Positions 10,877 to 22,272 of a stretch of 64,000 nucleotides of DNA are shown piece by piece. The stretch is from Gammaproteobacteria bacterium. Its GTDB lineage: Bacteria > Pseudomonadota > Gammaproteobacteria > Pseudomonadales > Pseudohongiellaceae. Made by a program: the position numbers and the translations under genes. Each line of letters opens with the position of its first letter. Position 1 is the first letter of the stretch. The stretch spans positions 1-64,000 of the forward strand of contig BPDI01000005.1 of the NCBI GenBank assembly GCA_019654215.1. Reading direction: 5' to 3'. The notes under the pieces were generated by a model that was not told where the DNA came from, did not search any database, and saw only the letters and a program-made list of their open reading frames with translations.

Positions 10877-12935
10877 TTATCTTTCCGCGGAAATTGCCTG
10901 TTGCCTAATGTAATGCCTAATCGCTTCCAGTTCCTGGTCAGTCAACTCAGGATGAGCAGGCATGGCCCTTGAAATGAAAGCCCCATCTCGGACAACCGAT
11001 GCAAAGGTCTGCTGATCTAATGGGATTTGGGAAGCTCTCAAGTCTGGTGCCATTCCTGCAGCGACGGCATTTGCTCCATGACAAAAAGCGCAAAAGCCTT
11101 CCAAATACAAAGTGCTTCCAGCTTCCGCCAAATCTCCGTCTAAGGTAAATCCCGTATCAACTAACGGTGCAGGAAAGTGAGGAGGTGGTTGGGAGGGTAG
11201 CTCTAGTTCACCTCCTAAAGTAAAAGTCACCAGTCTTCGGTCATGGACACCATAAGCCCAGCCTAAAGTTATACCATCTCTATCAAATCCGGCAGCGCCA
11301 GCTCCTCCCCAGCCAACCAATACCGATAGATATTGTTTGTTGCCTATTTTGTAAGTAATTGGAGGTGCGGAAATTCCTAGCCCTAGGTCAATGTCCCAGA
11401 GCATATCTCCGGAACTTGCATTGTAAGCAACCAAGTGCCCATCAGCGGTTCCTTGGAAAACCAGATTACCGGCCGTCGTCAAGGTTCCGGCGTTGTACAT
11501 ATGCGGATAATCAACTTCCCATCTCTGTTCCTGCGACACTGGATCCCAGGCCTGCAGTGAACCGGAAATTTCAACATCTAAATCACCACTCCAGTCCACG
11601 GCAAAATTTGCTTCAAATTCTCCAGCGGCAAAGTCTCGGGCATAGGCTTGATCATCATATTCCACACCCCATCGAATGGTCGGAATATAGACTAGTCCTG
11701 TCTCTTCATTGTATGACATTGGATGCCAACTATGGGCGCCGAGAGGCCCAGGCATAATTTTGGCACTGCTGTTATTGTAGCGGGCACCTTCTATTTCTAC
11801 AGGCCTCCCTGTTGACATATCAATATGGCTAGCCCAGGTTGTTTCAACATAATTTTCCGCCGAGATGAGTTCACCATTCTCGCGATTTATGACGTAGAAA
11901 AAGCCATTTTTAGGTGCATGCATTAAAGCTTTTATTGTCGAGCCATTGATTTCTAAATCGGCCAAAACAATATCCATAGTCGAAGTGTAATCCCAAGTAT
12001 CTCCGGGAGTAGTTTGATAATGCCAGATGTATTCGCCGTCATCTGGGTCTAAAGCAACTACAGAGCTAAGAAATAAATTATCTCCTCCATCCGGGCTTCG
12101 AATAGCGGCGTTCCATGGTGATCCATTTCCGGTTCCAATATAGAGGGCATCCATTTCCGCATCGTAAGTAAATCCGTGCCAGGTGTTGCCACCGCCGCCA
12201 TGTTTCCACCATTCACCGGTTCCAGGTTTCCGCTGCCATTTCCATTGCTGAATTTTCAAAACCATTAGCCGGGTCACCAGGAACAATATAGAATTTCCAA
12301 GCTTCTTGTCCTGTTTCTGCTTCATATGCAGTAATAAAACCTCGAGCAGGGCCGTTCTCTGTTCCGCCATTGCCGATAACTACTTTGCCTTTAAAAGCCT
12401 TTGGTGTTCCCGTTATGTAAAGAGGCGCATCAATTGAAAAAGTTCGTGTTATCCATATTTCTTCGCCAGTCTTATAATCCAGAGCAAACAATCGACCGTC
12501 CCAAGTAGCTCCAAATACCTTGTCGCCATAGAAAGATAAACCTCTGTTATGGACAAATCCCACTTTCTTTCTATTTCCAACTTCTTCTGCAACACGGGGA
12601 TCATAGGTCCATATAATTTCTCCAGAAACAGCATCTACTGCGCGGACAATATTCATGGTGCCGATGAAGTATAAGATGCCATCTATCACCAAAGGAGTGG
12701 AGACTAGGCCCACGTCGTTTGGTAAATCAATAAACCACTCAACCCCAAGTTGCTGGACGTTTCCATCATCTATGTCTGTAAGAGGCGCATATCGCGTCTC
12801 ATCATGACCTCTGCCATATGCAAGCCACTGACCATCTTGGTCAACATTAGCGATATCTTCATCGTTTATCTGGGCTAAAACAGTGCCACTAATTGTCCAA
12901 TTAAAGACTATTATGAGAGAAAAAATGTATTTCAT
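10877..12935 (-). CDS. PQQ-dependent dehydrogenase with C-terminal cytochrome c domain (quinohemoprotein), frameshifted
   Basis: ORFs 12213-12935 and 10877-12370 join near 12220 to read [37 protein letters not shown]; C-terminal CAFCHGANAVAAGMAPDLR heme site. Confidence 0.9.
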
Positions 12936-13344
12936 AGTGGATTGTCCTTATTACTTAATGTTCCGCTGCGAAGTTTCGAGAGAATTGGTTTGTGGATTAG
13001 GACTGGCTTAATTTTGTCGATACTTTAATAGAAGTCCTACTGCTGTAATTCGAGTTATTCTTGGGCCAACCCCTTAAAAAATTGACTAATAATCTTAATG
13101 TGAGAGTCACCGATTCTTGTGAATTGTAAAAGTCAGCCAATGAATTTTTTTACAAAGAAAAGGTAGAAAAAGAAAATGATTAGTGCGCTAAGTGCGCGAA
13201 TTGTGTATACAGTGTGTTTTCATTGACGTATGACAAAAGTGAAATTTAATTGTAAAAATTGATCGCAGAATAAATAAGAAAAGGAAATAAAGACCATGAA
13301 TAAAGTTGATATTCAAATTAGGAGCATAATAAGGAAATAAGAAG

Positions 13345-15279
13345 ATGCGTCACAGCGTTCTAAGTATTTTGAATTATTTGATCATTATTTTCTTCTCTCT
13401 TTGCAGTTCCAATAAGCCTTTTGGCCGAAGAACTCAAAACATTTGAAGGGCACGCGTACGAGGTGGTTAGCACGCCCATGTCTTGGGTAGCGGCAGATGC
13501 ATTTGCAAAAAGCAAAGGAGGAGCACTCGTCAAAATTGATTCGTTTCAAGAAAACTTTTTTGTAAAAAATTTAATGTCTTCAACAGAAACAAGCGCAGCT
13601 GATGGTGGAGGATCAAACTACTTTTGGATGGGCGCCACTGACATCACTCAAGAGGGTGATTGGACTTGGAGTAACGGCGAAAAATTAAATGAAGCTTCAG
13701 TGTCGGGCAGACCTCTCTGGGGTAATGGTCAAGGTCATGGTGCTGGCTATAGTGAGCCAGATAATTTCAATGACATGCAAGACTGTTTAGCAATGGGCGT
13801 AACCGGCTGGCCTACAAGCAACCCCGGGGTTTTTTATGGCGCTGCTGGCCAATGGAATGATTTAAATTGCAGCAACTTACTGAGTTTTGCCATTGAATAC
13901 ACCGTAGATGCATCCTTTAGTAACAATATCCTTCATATAGACAATCTTAAAGTAGGAGAACAAACCTATTGGGCAACGTTATTCCTGGAAGAATGTGAAG
14001 CCATATGTTTCAAAATCATTGATGCGGGAGATACTAACTACCCAGTAACTAAAATATTTAGTGAGTTTTTCTGACAATGTCCTGACACTCGAAAGGGTAA
14101 GCGTTGGAGATTCAGCCTATTATGTAGAATTAGAACTAACAAATCCTTCCGATCTGATATTCCAACTTAAAGCAGGATCTCTCACTAGATCGCTAACTTA
14201 TGTTCCTGCAGATACGGATGCATGGGTTAAGGCGGAGCCGGAAGAGGTTGGCTTAAAGAGCTCAGAGATTCAGAAGGCTATCGACTACGCATTCGCCGAA
14301 GGTCAAAATACTCAAGGGCTAGTCATATTGCGGCACGGCGCTATCGTTGCAGAAAGATACGCAATCGGTTCGGATAAAGACACTATTGCGACATCATGGT
14401 CGATGGCAAAATCATTCGTTAGTGCGTTAACAGGAATTGCCATAGAGGAAGGGTTTATCTCGTCGGTTGATGTTCCAGCTGCTGACTATGTAACACAGTG
14501 GGCAGGAGATGATCGCAAGAATATCACTTTAAAAGACCTCTTGTTGATGTCATCGGGGCTCTATGAAAATGGTGATGATGGTCCGGTGATGTACGTCGGT
14601 TTGCAAGATAGCGATGGCAATTACATACAAGATAGTAACGGCGAATATCAAAAAGTAAATAACCTACAATATTCCATCAATCGAATAGTTAACCCCGATA
14701 GGGCTCGTTGGCTAGGAGCAGGCTATACCTGGAATTACTCAAATGCAGATACTCAAATAATTGGACATATCATCGAATCTGCTAGCAATAAATTCATTAA
14801 CTCATTCGCAGAGGAGTTTTTATTTTCAAAGATTGGTATCTCTGCTGATTGGTGGACTGATGGCTTTCACAACTATATGCATTATTGCTGTTTAGATATG
14901 ACGACTCGAGATTTTGCAAAATTTGGGCTGTTGTTTGCCAGAGATGGGAAAAAGGGGCTCAGAGCGAATCATTTCAGAAGATTGGGTGCTTGAATCGACC
15001 GCGCCTACGATCACCATAACAGAGTCATGGCAGATCGGTTATGGTTACCAATGGTGGCCAGATAGATCTGGTGATTGGTATTACGCTGTCGGTAGCAGAA
15101 AACAACTTATTTATGTACACCCAGGTCTTGATATTGTAGCTGTAAGGAATGGTACTTTAGAGTTGATAGGCAATACTAAGCATAGGCGTGGTGATTCATA
15201 TCACTTAACTCAATTTCCTGCTTACTGGGACAATGTAGAGTTTTTCCAGTACATAATCGACGCAGCAAAGATTAATTAA
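13345..15279 (+). CDS. Secreted C-type lectin / repeat module / serine beta-lactamase fusion protein, three frameshifts
   Basis: ORFs 13421-14074, 14061-14993 and 14914-15279 join by one-base edits at T5 14066-14070 and A5 14949-14953; signal peptide upstream in a third frame (LFAVPISLLA); lectin-like WMGATDITQEGDWTWSNG; beta-lactamase SxxK (SWSMAKSF). Confidence 0.75.
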
Positions 15280-15348
15280 ACCTCCGGAAAATAAAGGGGC
15301 CACAGAAAAATGCCATACTCTAATTTTTACCATGACCCGTTGTTGACC

Positions 15349-15641
15349 CTAGAATTGTTTCTCTACTGTCAAAAATCTGAATATGGGCTCTTCACTTAAA
15401 TATTTTGCAAGGATGGCAAGCGTTCCATCTTCTTCTCGCCATGCTAGGTAAGCGTCATATTTTTCTTGAGATTCCCACTTGCTTACGGCATCCACTGCAT
15501 TGGGCTCCCCTGCAATAGAGCACGCATTAAGCTCACTGCAGCCGTCATAGTTTCTGGTATCTGGAAGTAGTCCATAAAACCATTCTATAAATTCTTCTCT
15601 TTTTTCCGGTTTAACTTTTAGTTGTAAATTAACAATTATCA
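15349..15641 (-). CDS. Antibiotic biosynthesis monooxygenase (ABM)/quinol monooxygenase-like protein
   Basis: MIIVNLQLKVKPEKREEFIEWFYGLLPDTRNYDGCSELNACS...VSKWESQEKYDAYLAWREEDG. Confidence 0.72.
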
Positions 15642-16195
15642 TAGTTGTCTCACTGCATAGTTTTAGGTTGGGGGAAAGGCATCGCTGTATTTTCCCCAGG
15701 CCCGACATTATTAACTAATTTCACGTCTAATTCCTAATTCGCAAAAATTCTGGCTTTTTGGTTAACCAATTTGGTTTTTTGCTTAATGACAAAGGTGTGA
15801 CACAGAAAAGTTAATTTCGATATTTGTATCAAGTCGCATGTCGAATTGGTGAATTTGTTAACCTATTATCGCGATCTTTGATTGGGATTCACATCGTCTT
15901 GCAATAAAGAAAATCAAAGTGTTGTTATGTTCGTTCATTCTATTCATCGCATTGGAATAGGCTCTTAGCTCACTAACGTTTTGTTACAAAATAGATACAA
16001 TTAAACTCATTTAAATATTTGGAAGTACTGTAGTATCGCCAGCAGCTCTTTATGAGCGCTTAAAAACAACTAATTAGTAAATAAACTAATTGTCTAGGTA
16101 GTTTTATCTTGTTTCGAGTCGGAAGCTTTCAGTGGTAATTACGTATTAATGTTTTGATGATATAAATAAAACTAGTAATAAAAGGGAATGATTCA

Positions 16196-16592
16196 ATGGC
16201 TAAAAAACTTAAAAAAGTTGAGCAAACTTTTTCAGTTCGTGCACTAAAGGCGAAACAGAGTCTTAAGTTGTCCTACGAAGAATTAGCAAACAAGTCAAGG
16301 ATCGATATTAATACACTTAAAAGAATATTTGGTGCTAAACAGCCGGCTCGGTTACATGAAGCTATAGCGATAGCCGATTCCTTAAAAACAACGGTAAGCT
16401 ACCTCGTAGACTACAAAGATACTAGATACATGCTAAGCAAAACTCGCGTTTTGTTTCGAGTGGCTAAAAGCTGAAAAAGAATCAAGAGAAAAGGAAGTTG
16501 CTTTTTTGCATAGTAAAGAAAGAGAGCTAGATGACCATATTGCGTATTTCACTGAAATTTTAATGAACATTGATACCTTCAAAGAACACTAA
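16196..16592 (+). CDS. XRE-like helix-turn-helix protein with C-terminal helical tail, frameshifted
   Basis: ORF 16196-16474: KLSYEELANKSRIDINTLKRIFGAKQPARLHEAIAIADSL; frame change near 16455 continues WLKAEKESREKEVAFLHSKERELDDHIAYFTEILMNIDTFKEH. Confidence 0.6.
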
Positions 16593-16948
16593 AAATCCCT
16601 GCAGTTTTATCCCGATTCTTGTCGAGTTCTTGTGACAAACGACTTTGCCTTCTATCGTGCATAAATTGCACTAAATCACGCTCCAACTTACTAGCTTCCT
16701 ATTACATAGTTCGCTAGTTGACTTTCATAGTTAGCTAAAATGATTGATGCTGATCGGCCGGATTCTGTGCAGTACACAATTACAAAATTTAAATCTTTAA
16801 CTTATAGAGAAAATTTACTTTTTATCAAAAGACGTTTTCTCTAAAACTTAGTTTGTAACAAAACGCAGCTACTTCGGTTACGTGAGTATGCAAGTGCTTA
16901 CCACATTAAAAATAGTTATTTAGGTAAATTTAAGGAGTATTGATCAAT

Positions 16949-17674
16949 ATGAAAAAAATAATTTTGGGGTTTTCCTTTTTAACACTGAGCTTGGGATCTC
17001 TATTAACGCAGGCTCAAGACTTGCAGGTTCCTGCAGGTAATGTAATCCGAACGGCAAATTGCGTAATCAACGATGATAGATTCAGCTTTAATGATGTCGT
17101 TGAAAGAGCCAGGGCATTAGAGTTTGGTGAAAATGATCCTGATTCTATTTTTTTTAGGAGACCTATTTATTTATCAGCTGACTATAATTGGGATTTGCAA
17201 ATTGCTTTGTACTACCCGAGCTATACAGAAATGGTCGAACGGCGCGTAGCTGCTGGTAATAACGCTTATGGGCGTCTTCCTATTTCTTGTGATGCGGCAC
17301 GGGTTGTAAGAAGCGTTCCCATTACTGATCCTGCAGCCGCTGGAGACATTGAAAACCAAACTGCGATGCTGACGCGTTTTTGTTCATATACCGACAGCTC
17401 TTCGCTCGGATCTGCCTACAGCAGATTCAGAACTGCTGCAGAAAACTTTTCTGACGCCGGGAACGATGTACTCATGTCAATTTGGCTACCAGGCCTTGGC
17501 GGACCTTTGGAAAGGAATTGGGATTTTGTTTTGTCGGAGGTCGGACCGGAAGTGACGGAGCGATTGGATATGTTTGCCAATGGCTACAGGCCTTTCAGAA
17601 ATAATGCCGAGCCTGCATTCTCATGCAATAGGCCCTCAATGTGGGTAACGGCTCCTATCCTTCAAACAAACTAA
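16949..17674 (+). CDS. Hypothetical secreted protein, paralog A
   Basis: Signal peptide MKKIILGFSFLTLSLGSLLTQAQ; NCVINDDRFSFNDVVERARAL...YYPSYTEMVERR shared with the next gene. Confidence 0.65.
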   Translation: MKKIILGFSFLTLSLGSLLTQAQDLQVPAGNVIRTANCVINDDRFSFNDVVERARALEFGENDPDSIFFRRPIYLSADYNWDLQIALYYPSYTEMVERRVAAGNNAYGRLPISCDAARVVRSVPITDPAAAGDIENQTAMLTRFCSYTDSSSLGSAYSRFRTAAENFSDAGNDVLMSIWLPGLGGPLERNWDFVLSEVGPEVTERLDMFANGYRPFRNNAEPAFSCNRPSMWVTAPILQTN

Positions 17675-17700
17675 AAATAATTGAACTTGAGGTTTTAAAC

Positions 17701-18417
17701 ATGAAATTTAAATTACTTACCCTTGCTTTTTTGGGAGTTCTGGCAACACCCGTTTTCAGTCAGACAAACAATATCGTCGAACGAACTTTTGCCTGTAGCA
17801 TAAATGACGGTTACACAATGGGGGATGTCGTAGAGGTAGCGCGGAACTTTGCATGGCCCGAGGATTCAGCTCCAGGAGTCGTTATTTTTAGATCTGCAGT
17901 AGCAGTGGCAGGAGAATTCCAAAATGATTGGGATTTCATTTTTGCGTCCTACTATCCTAGTTACGCTGACATGGTAGAGAAGCGTGGCGTATTCCTGAAC
18001 CGCTCTGGTGGTACAACTGGAACCACATTGTCTGAAGTGGCCACCTGTGGTGATCGCGTACGAATCTCTAATATGCGATTTGCTAGCGAGAGTGGTGGGG
18101 GTGGTTCGGAATTTACCCTAGGAGCCTCATATGTATGCGATCTTAATGGCACTACACTTAACGATGCGCTGGATAGGGCAAGGGCCGGCGAACAAGCCTT
18201 TGGTTCAGGTGCACGTGCTGTAGTTACTAGCAGAGCTTTCGGTGGGCCAGCAATTCAATTTAACTCGCAAGTAAATATTCGATTCAGCTTTCCCAGTGCT
18301 GCTGATTTCGGCGCAGGGATGGACTCTATTCAACAAAATACCCCGCCTGCAAATGCGATGACTTGTGGCGGCGCGTCGATGTGGGCTCAATATTTAATCC
18401 ATTCTCGAAACAATTAA
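17701..18417 (+). CDS. Hypothetical secreted protein, paralog B
   Basis: Signal peptide MKFKLLTLAFLGVLATPVFSQ; ACSINDGYTMGDVVEVARNF...YYPSYADMVEKR. Confidence 0.65.
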   Translation: MKFKLLTLAFLGVLATPVFSQTNNIVERTFACSINDGYTMGDVVEVARNFAWPEDSAPGVVIFRSAVAVAGEFQNDWDFIFASYYPSYADMVEKRGVFLNRSGGTTGTTLSEVATCGDRVRISNMRFASESGGGGSEFTLGASYVCDLNGTTLNDALDRARAGEQAFGSGARAVVTSRAFGGPAIQFNSQVNIRFSFPSAADFGAGMDSIQQNTPPANAMTCGGASMWAQYLIHSRNN

Positions 18418-18466
18418 CTAAAGAAGATTAAGAAAACACTATAGTGTAAATTTTTAGGAATAAATT

Positions 18467-18877
18467 ATGGCATTAGGCGAATTAATAAATGAAGAAACCG
18501 GCACAATCACAGGCGTTAGAGTCTTGCCTGCTACAGCAGAAGGAGCTAACTATGAAGTTTGTTTACGAGCTGAGGGCAGCCTTAGGGGCTCCAACTATGT
18601 AACCAATTGGACTTACACTCAAGTAGAGAGGAAAGATGGGACTATCTATGGCCACGGTGATGGAGTATGCAAGACAGAATGTGGTCAAACCCTGTATCTC
18701 AAAGGAGCCGGTGCGGCCAAAGCCGTTACGGAAGACGGCGTTGTGTATTACAAAGTTATAAATCATTGGTACACGGAGTCAGAGAAGTTTGCGGATCTCA
18801 ATGGTGCAGCTATGGCAGGCGATTATGATGTCAATGCTGATGGAACAACCATAGCTAAAATGTGGATTCTAGAATAA
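18467..18877 (+). CDS. Conserved hypothetical protein
   Basis: 136 aa ORF, intact, no signal peptide; MALGELINEETGTITGVRVLPATAEGANYEVCLRAEG. Confidence 0.55.
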   Translation: MALGELINEETGTITGVRVLPATAEGANYEVCLRAEGSLRGSNYVTNWTYTQVERKDGTIYGHGDGVCKTECGQTLYLKGAGAAKAVTEDGVVYYKVINHWYTESEKFADLNGAAMAGDYDVNADGTTIAKMWILE

Positions 18878-18890
18878 GGCATCGAAGATA

Positions 18891-18945
18891 AAGGCGTCAG
18901 AGTATAAAAGGGCAGCTTGCACTTTGCTTTGACGTCTTATTTTTC
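18891..18945. terminator. Possible bidirectional hairpin between convergent genes
   Basis: AAGGCGTCAGAG / CTTTGACGTCTT imperfect arms with G:U-type mismatches and following ATTTTTCC. Confidence 0.35.
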
Positions 18946-19003
18946 CTTTTTACAGGAAAGCCGGGTAAGTGCTAACTGAATTGGAAATCGATGTTCATGC
19001 CCA

Positions 19004-20620
19004 TTATCGATAGCACATGATGATGCCAGTAAATTGCTGAGCGGCTTCAGCTATATCAGCAATACTTTGATCGGCCGATTCGCCAGCACTGGTTTCATAA
19101 TTGATGTTGTTAGTTTCGAGAAAAGACGTGGCGATGTAATCGCGGATAGCGAAATTCAGGTTTTGCACATCAGTGCCGCGTTGCTCCCGGAAAAATTCAT
19201 CGTTGGCTGTTTCTACCACAACGCCCATAATTTCACCGCTGCGATTCATTACCGGCCCACCACTATTGCCTGGCTGAATTTGCGCAGTCATTTGCAGGCG
19301 ACTAAGATCATCATCTAATCCGCTTAACGCGCTAACAATACCGTTAGTCAAATTCCCTTGGGATGATAGGTCTCCCGCCAGTGGAAATCCAAAGACGATA
19401 ACTTCATCTCCCAAGCGTACTGATTGCGTGCCGCTGAATGTTGCTGGCGTAGTTGATATATCAGCACTAAGAAGGGCCAGATCAGTAGCGGCATTACTAG
19501 ACAGTACCGTAGCATCTACAGCTGCATTGCCACGGATTTGGAAGGTCTGCCGCGCGCAACTATCAATCACATGATGGTTAGTAAGAATATGTCCTTCAGC
19601 ACTGACAACAAATCCTGTTCCGGAACCAGCCAGTTGCATCCCGCCCGATTCGTTGAATGGTTCAGAGCTATTGCTAGAAGAGCCATCCCATGGCGCACTC
19701 AATTCTGTTATGTAAAGTTCGACTTCCGAGAATGCATCGCCCTCTGAATAAGTGCCAACCCAGATGTCATAGATGCCTGCTTCCGGATCTGAAAAAGCTA
19801 TACCTGGATTTGTGCCGCTATTGCCGCCAAAATCATCATTGCAATGCCAGTCACCTGTTGGGCCATTAATTATCAGAGTCGTATCGATCGAACTCTCTGC
19901 AAAAAAATTCAGTCCATAATCTGAAGGATTCGAAAAATCCAGTTGCAAATCCGGCGCCGAGCTTACATAACCTGCACAATTTTCTATTGTACTTGCATCC
20001 ATAGTGCCGCCGGCACTGATGGTCAGTTGGTAAGGATCGGGTTCGAATAATCCAGCGAGATCAATATTGCCATAGTTGGCATCCAGCATAGGGTCAATAT
20101 TCGTGCTTGCACTACTATCATTTGAATCCCACGGCGCGCCAAGTTCTGTTATGTGCAGGTTGGCGGATTCGAAAGCCTCACCTTCACTATATGTGCCCAC
20201 CCAAATATCGTAAATACCAGCATCCGGTTGCGAAAAAACTACACCAGGGTTGGTGCCACCGGCTGAATCAAAATCATCATTACAATGCCAGTTGCCCGAG
20301 GGATCATTGACAATCAAAGTTGTGTCCGTGGTGCTAGTAACAAAAAAGCTGAGTTGCAAAGATGGATCTGAAAAATCAAGTTCTAGATCCGGAGCATCAG
20401 AGATGTAGCCACTACAACCGCTTACTGCATCAGCATCTAGAGAACCACCGGCGAGAATCTCTACAGTGTGAGGGTCAGGGGTGAAAAACCCACTTAACTC
20501 GATTGAACCAAAAGTTTGCTTCTTCTGCAATGTTTTGTGCGTGCGCGAAAGATGCTGTGATAGCTGCTGAAACAACAATCCCTGTGGAAAAGAATGATGA
20601 AATGGTGTTTATGACACTTT
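19004..20620 (-). CDS. Secreted trypsin-like (DegP/S1C-like) serine protease with duplicated N-terminal PPC-like domain; 5' end frameshifted and approximate
   Basis: GTGFVVSAEGHILTNHHVID, TDLALLSAD, QPGNSGGPVMNRSGEIMG; two copies of an about 130-aa module; signal peptide FSTGIVVSAAITASFAHAQNIAEEANF recovered if A4 at 20510-20513 is A3. Confidence 0.85.
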
Positions 20621-20795
20621 ACCTGCTAAGCGAGCCTGAAATAGGTATAAATATAGGACGCTCAATATAATGAGATACAAAAATCTAAACAAGTTAAGAC
20701 CACAAATAATTTGTGAATGCTAATCCAGAAAATACTTCCGCAAAGCCCCGGAAATAGAATAGAGTGTGGGTTTTATCCAGTTGGAGGAATCCCTT

Positions 20796-22226
20796 ATGAA
20801 GCGCCTTGCTATCGCGTTCCTTTCAATTTTCATCCTGCTCCCTCTGAAGGGATTAGCGCAACAAGAAGAAACATATGATTACTGGCAACACCAGCGTGAA
20901 ATGGTGCACCGCGGCCAGCACGCCATATTTATGTGCAATGGCCTATTCACATCCAATAGAACACTTGATCAACTGTATGATTGGGAGTTGGAATTTTTTC
21001 GAGATCCTATTGGAAGTCCCGATGGCGGGGATTACAACGTAGATTGGGATCGGCAAGCAGTCGAGATTGGCGCGCCTGGAGCTGTACCTGTAATGCGGGC
21101 AGCATTTAGAGAAGGTATAGGCTGTGTGATTATGCCACCTGATCAGGATCTTGATGATATTGATCGCCTTCCCGAACTTACCTTGCCATATCCTCCCGGT
21201 GATGCTTCAAGAATTGCTTGGCCCGATGGCGATTTGATTGAAGATTCAACTTCGCCAGGCAATATCGATCAGGCTGCATTGCAAGCTGCTTCTAACTGGG
21301 CCTTCGATCGTCCTTCCGATGAACAGCAAACAGTTTCATTGTTAGTGGTTTATAAGGGACAAATCGTTCACGAGCGTTATGCCGATGGCTTCGACATGAC
21401 TACTCGTACTCGAACCTGGTCAACGGCAAAGAGTATTGCATCAACGCTGATTGGTATGTTGGTTGACGATGGGCGCTTAGAGTTAGATGAGCCACTGGGA
21501 TTCGATTGGCTTCCTGCTAACCGGTCTCCAGAAACTGATCCAAGAAACGAAATCACCTTGCGCAATGTTTTACACATGAGCAGTGGACTTGAAACGATTG
21601 ATAACCGCGGATTGGAGTACGCAATTGGTTCAGGCATGTCCTATTGGGCTGGTGCGAGTTCAGTAGAAGGCGCAAGAAGCCGAGGACTCATTCGTGAACC
21701 TGGTACTTACTGGGATTATGAAAACTATGACACGTTATTGGGAGTCTATGCTATGAAGTTAGCATTGGGTGGCGAACGTGAGTATGCAGAGTTTCCGCGT
21801 AAAGCTCTTCTGGACAAGATCGGTATGCGCAACACCTTAGTTTCTGCGGATAGATTCGGAGATTTTGTTCTCAGTAGCCAGGTATACACTAATGCAAGAG
21901 ACCTGGCACGTTTCGGTATGCTCTATTTACAAAACGGACTTTGGAATGGCGAACGCATTATTTCCGAAGAATGGATCGACTTCGTAAGAGAGCCAGCACC
22001 TGCGAGCGCTGAAATTGGCAACATGTATGGTGGCCAATGGTGGTTAGTGCCAGATAACAGAGACGACGTTCCTAAAGATGCTTATTCGACTTCTGGAAAC
22101 CGTGGCCAATTTACAATTGTAGTTCCAACCCACGACTTGGTAATCGTAAGACGAGGACTCGATTATGGTCGGCAAGGATTCGATCGTTGGAGTCTGACTC
22201 GAGAAGTGATCAAAGCGATAAATTAA
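20796..22226 (+). CDS. Secreted serine hydrolase, beta-lactamase (class C-like) family
   Basis: TWSTAKSIASTLIG (SxxK), YWDYENYDTLLG (YxN-like), intact 476+ aa; SD TTGGAGGA upstream. Confidence 0.87.
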   Translation: MKRLAIAFLSIFILLPLKGLAQQEETYDYWQHQREMVHRGQHAIFMCNGLFTSNRTLDQLYDWELEFFRDPIGSPDGGDYNVDWDRQAVEIGAPGAVPVMRAAFREGIGCVIMPPDQDLDDIDRLPELTLPYPPGDASRIAWPDGDLIEDSTSPGNIDQAALQAASNWAFDRPSDEQQTVSLLVVYKGQIVHERYADGFDMTTRTRTWSTAKSIASTLIGMLVDDGRLELDEPLGFDWLPANRSPETDPRNEITLRNVLHMSSGLETIDNRGLEYAIGSGMSYWAGASSVEGARSRGLIREPGTYWDYENYDTLLGVYAMKLALGGEREYAEFPRKALLDKIGMRNTLVSADRFGDFVLSSQVYTNARDLARFGMLYLQNGLWNGERIISEEWIDFVREPAPASAEIGNMYGGQWWLVPDNRDDVPKDAYSTSGNRGQFTIVVPTHDLVIVRRGLDYGRQGFDRWSLTREVIKAIN

Positions 22227-22272
22227 AACAGGTGCATACTTAAATAAGAAAGAACGAGTGGAGGATAGGAAA

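Noticed and set aside
11359-11757. 132-aa plus-strand ORF opposite the PQQ dehydrogenase
   Set aside because: Fully antisense to a clear PQQ/cytochrome gene, with no independent coding evidence.
19004-20620. Repeats in the protease as tandem DNA repeats of a mobile element
   Set aside because: The repetition is at protein-domain level within one ORF with diverged DNA, not a mobile repeat.
20796-22226. Antibiotic-resistance beta-lactamase
   Set aside because: It is a generic SxxK serine hydrolase of the class C-like superfamily; nothing in the sequence supports a resistance function.
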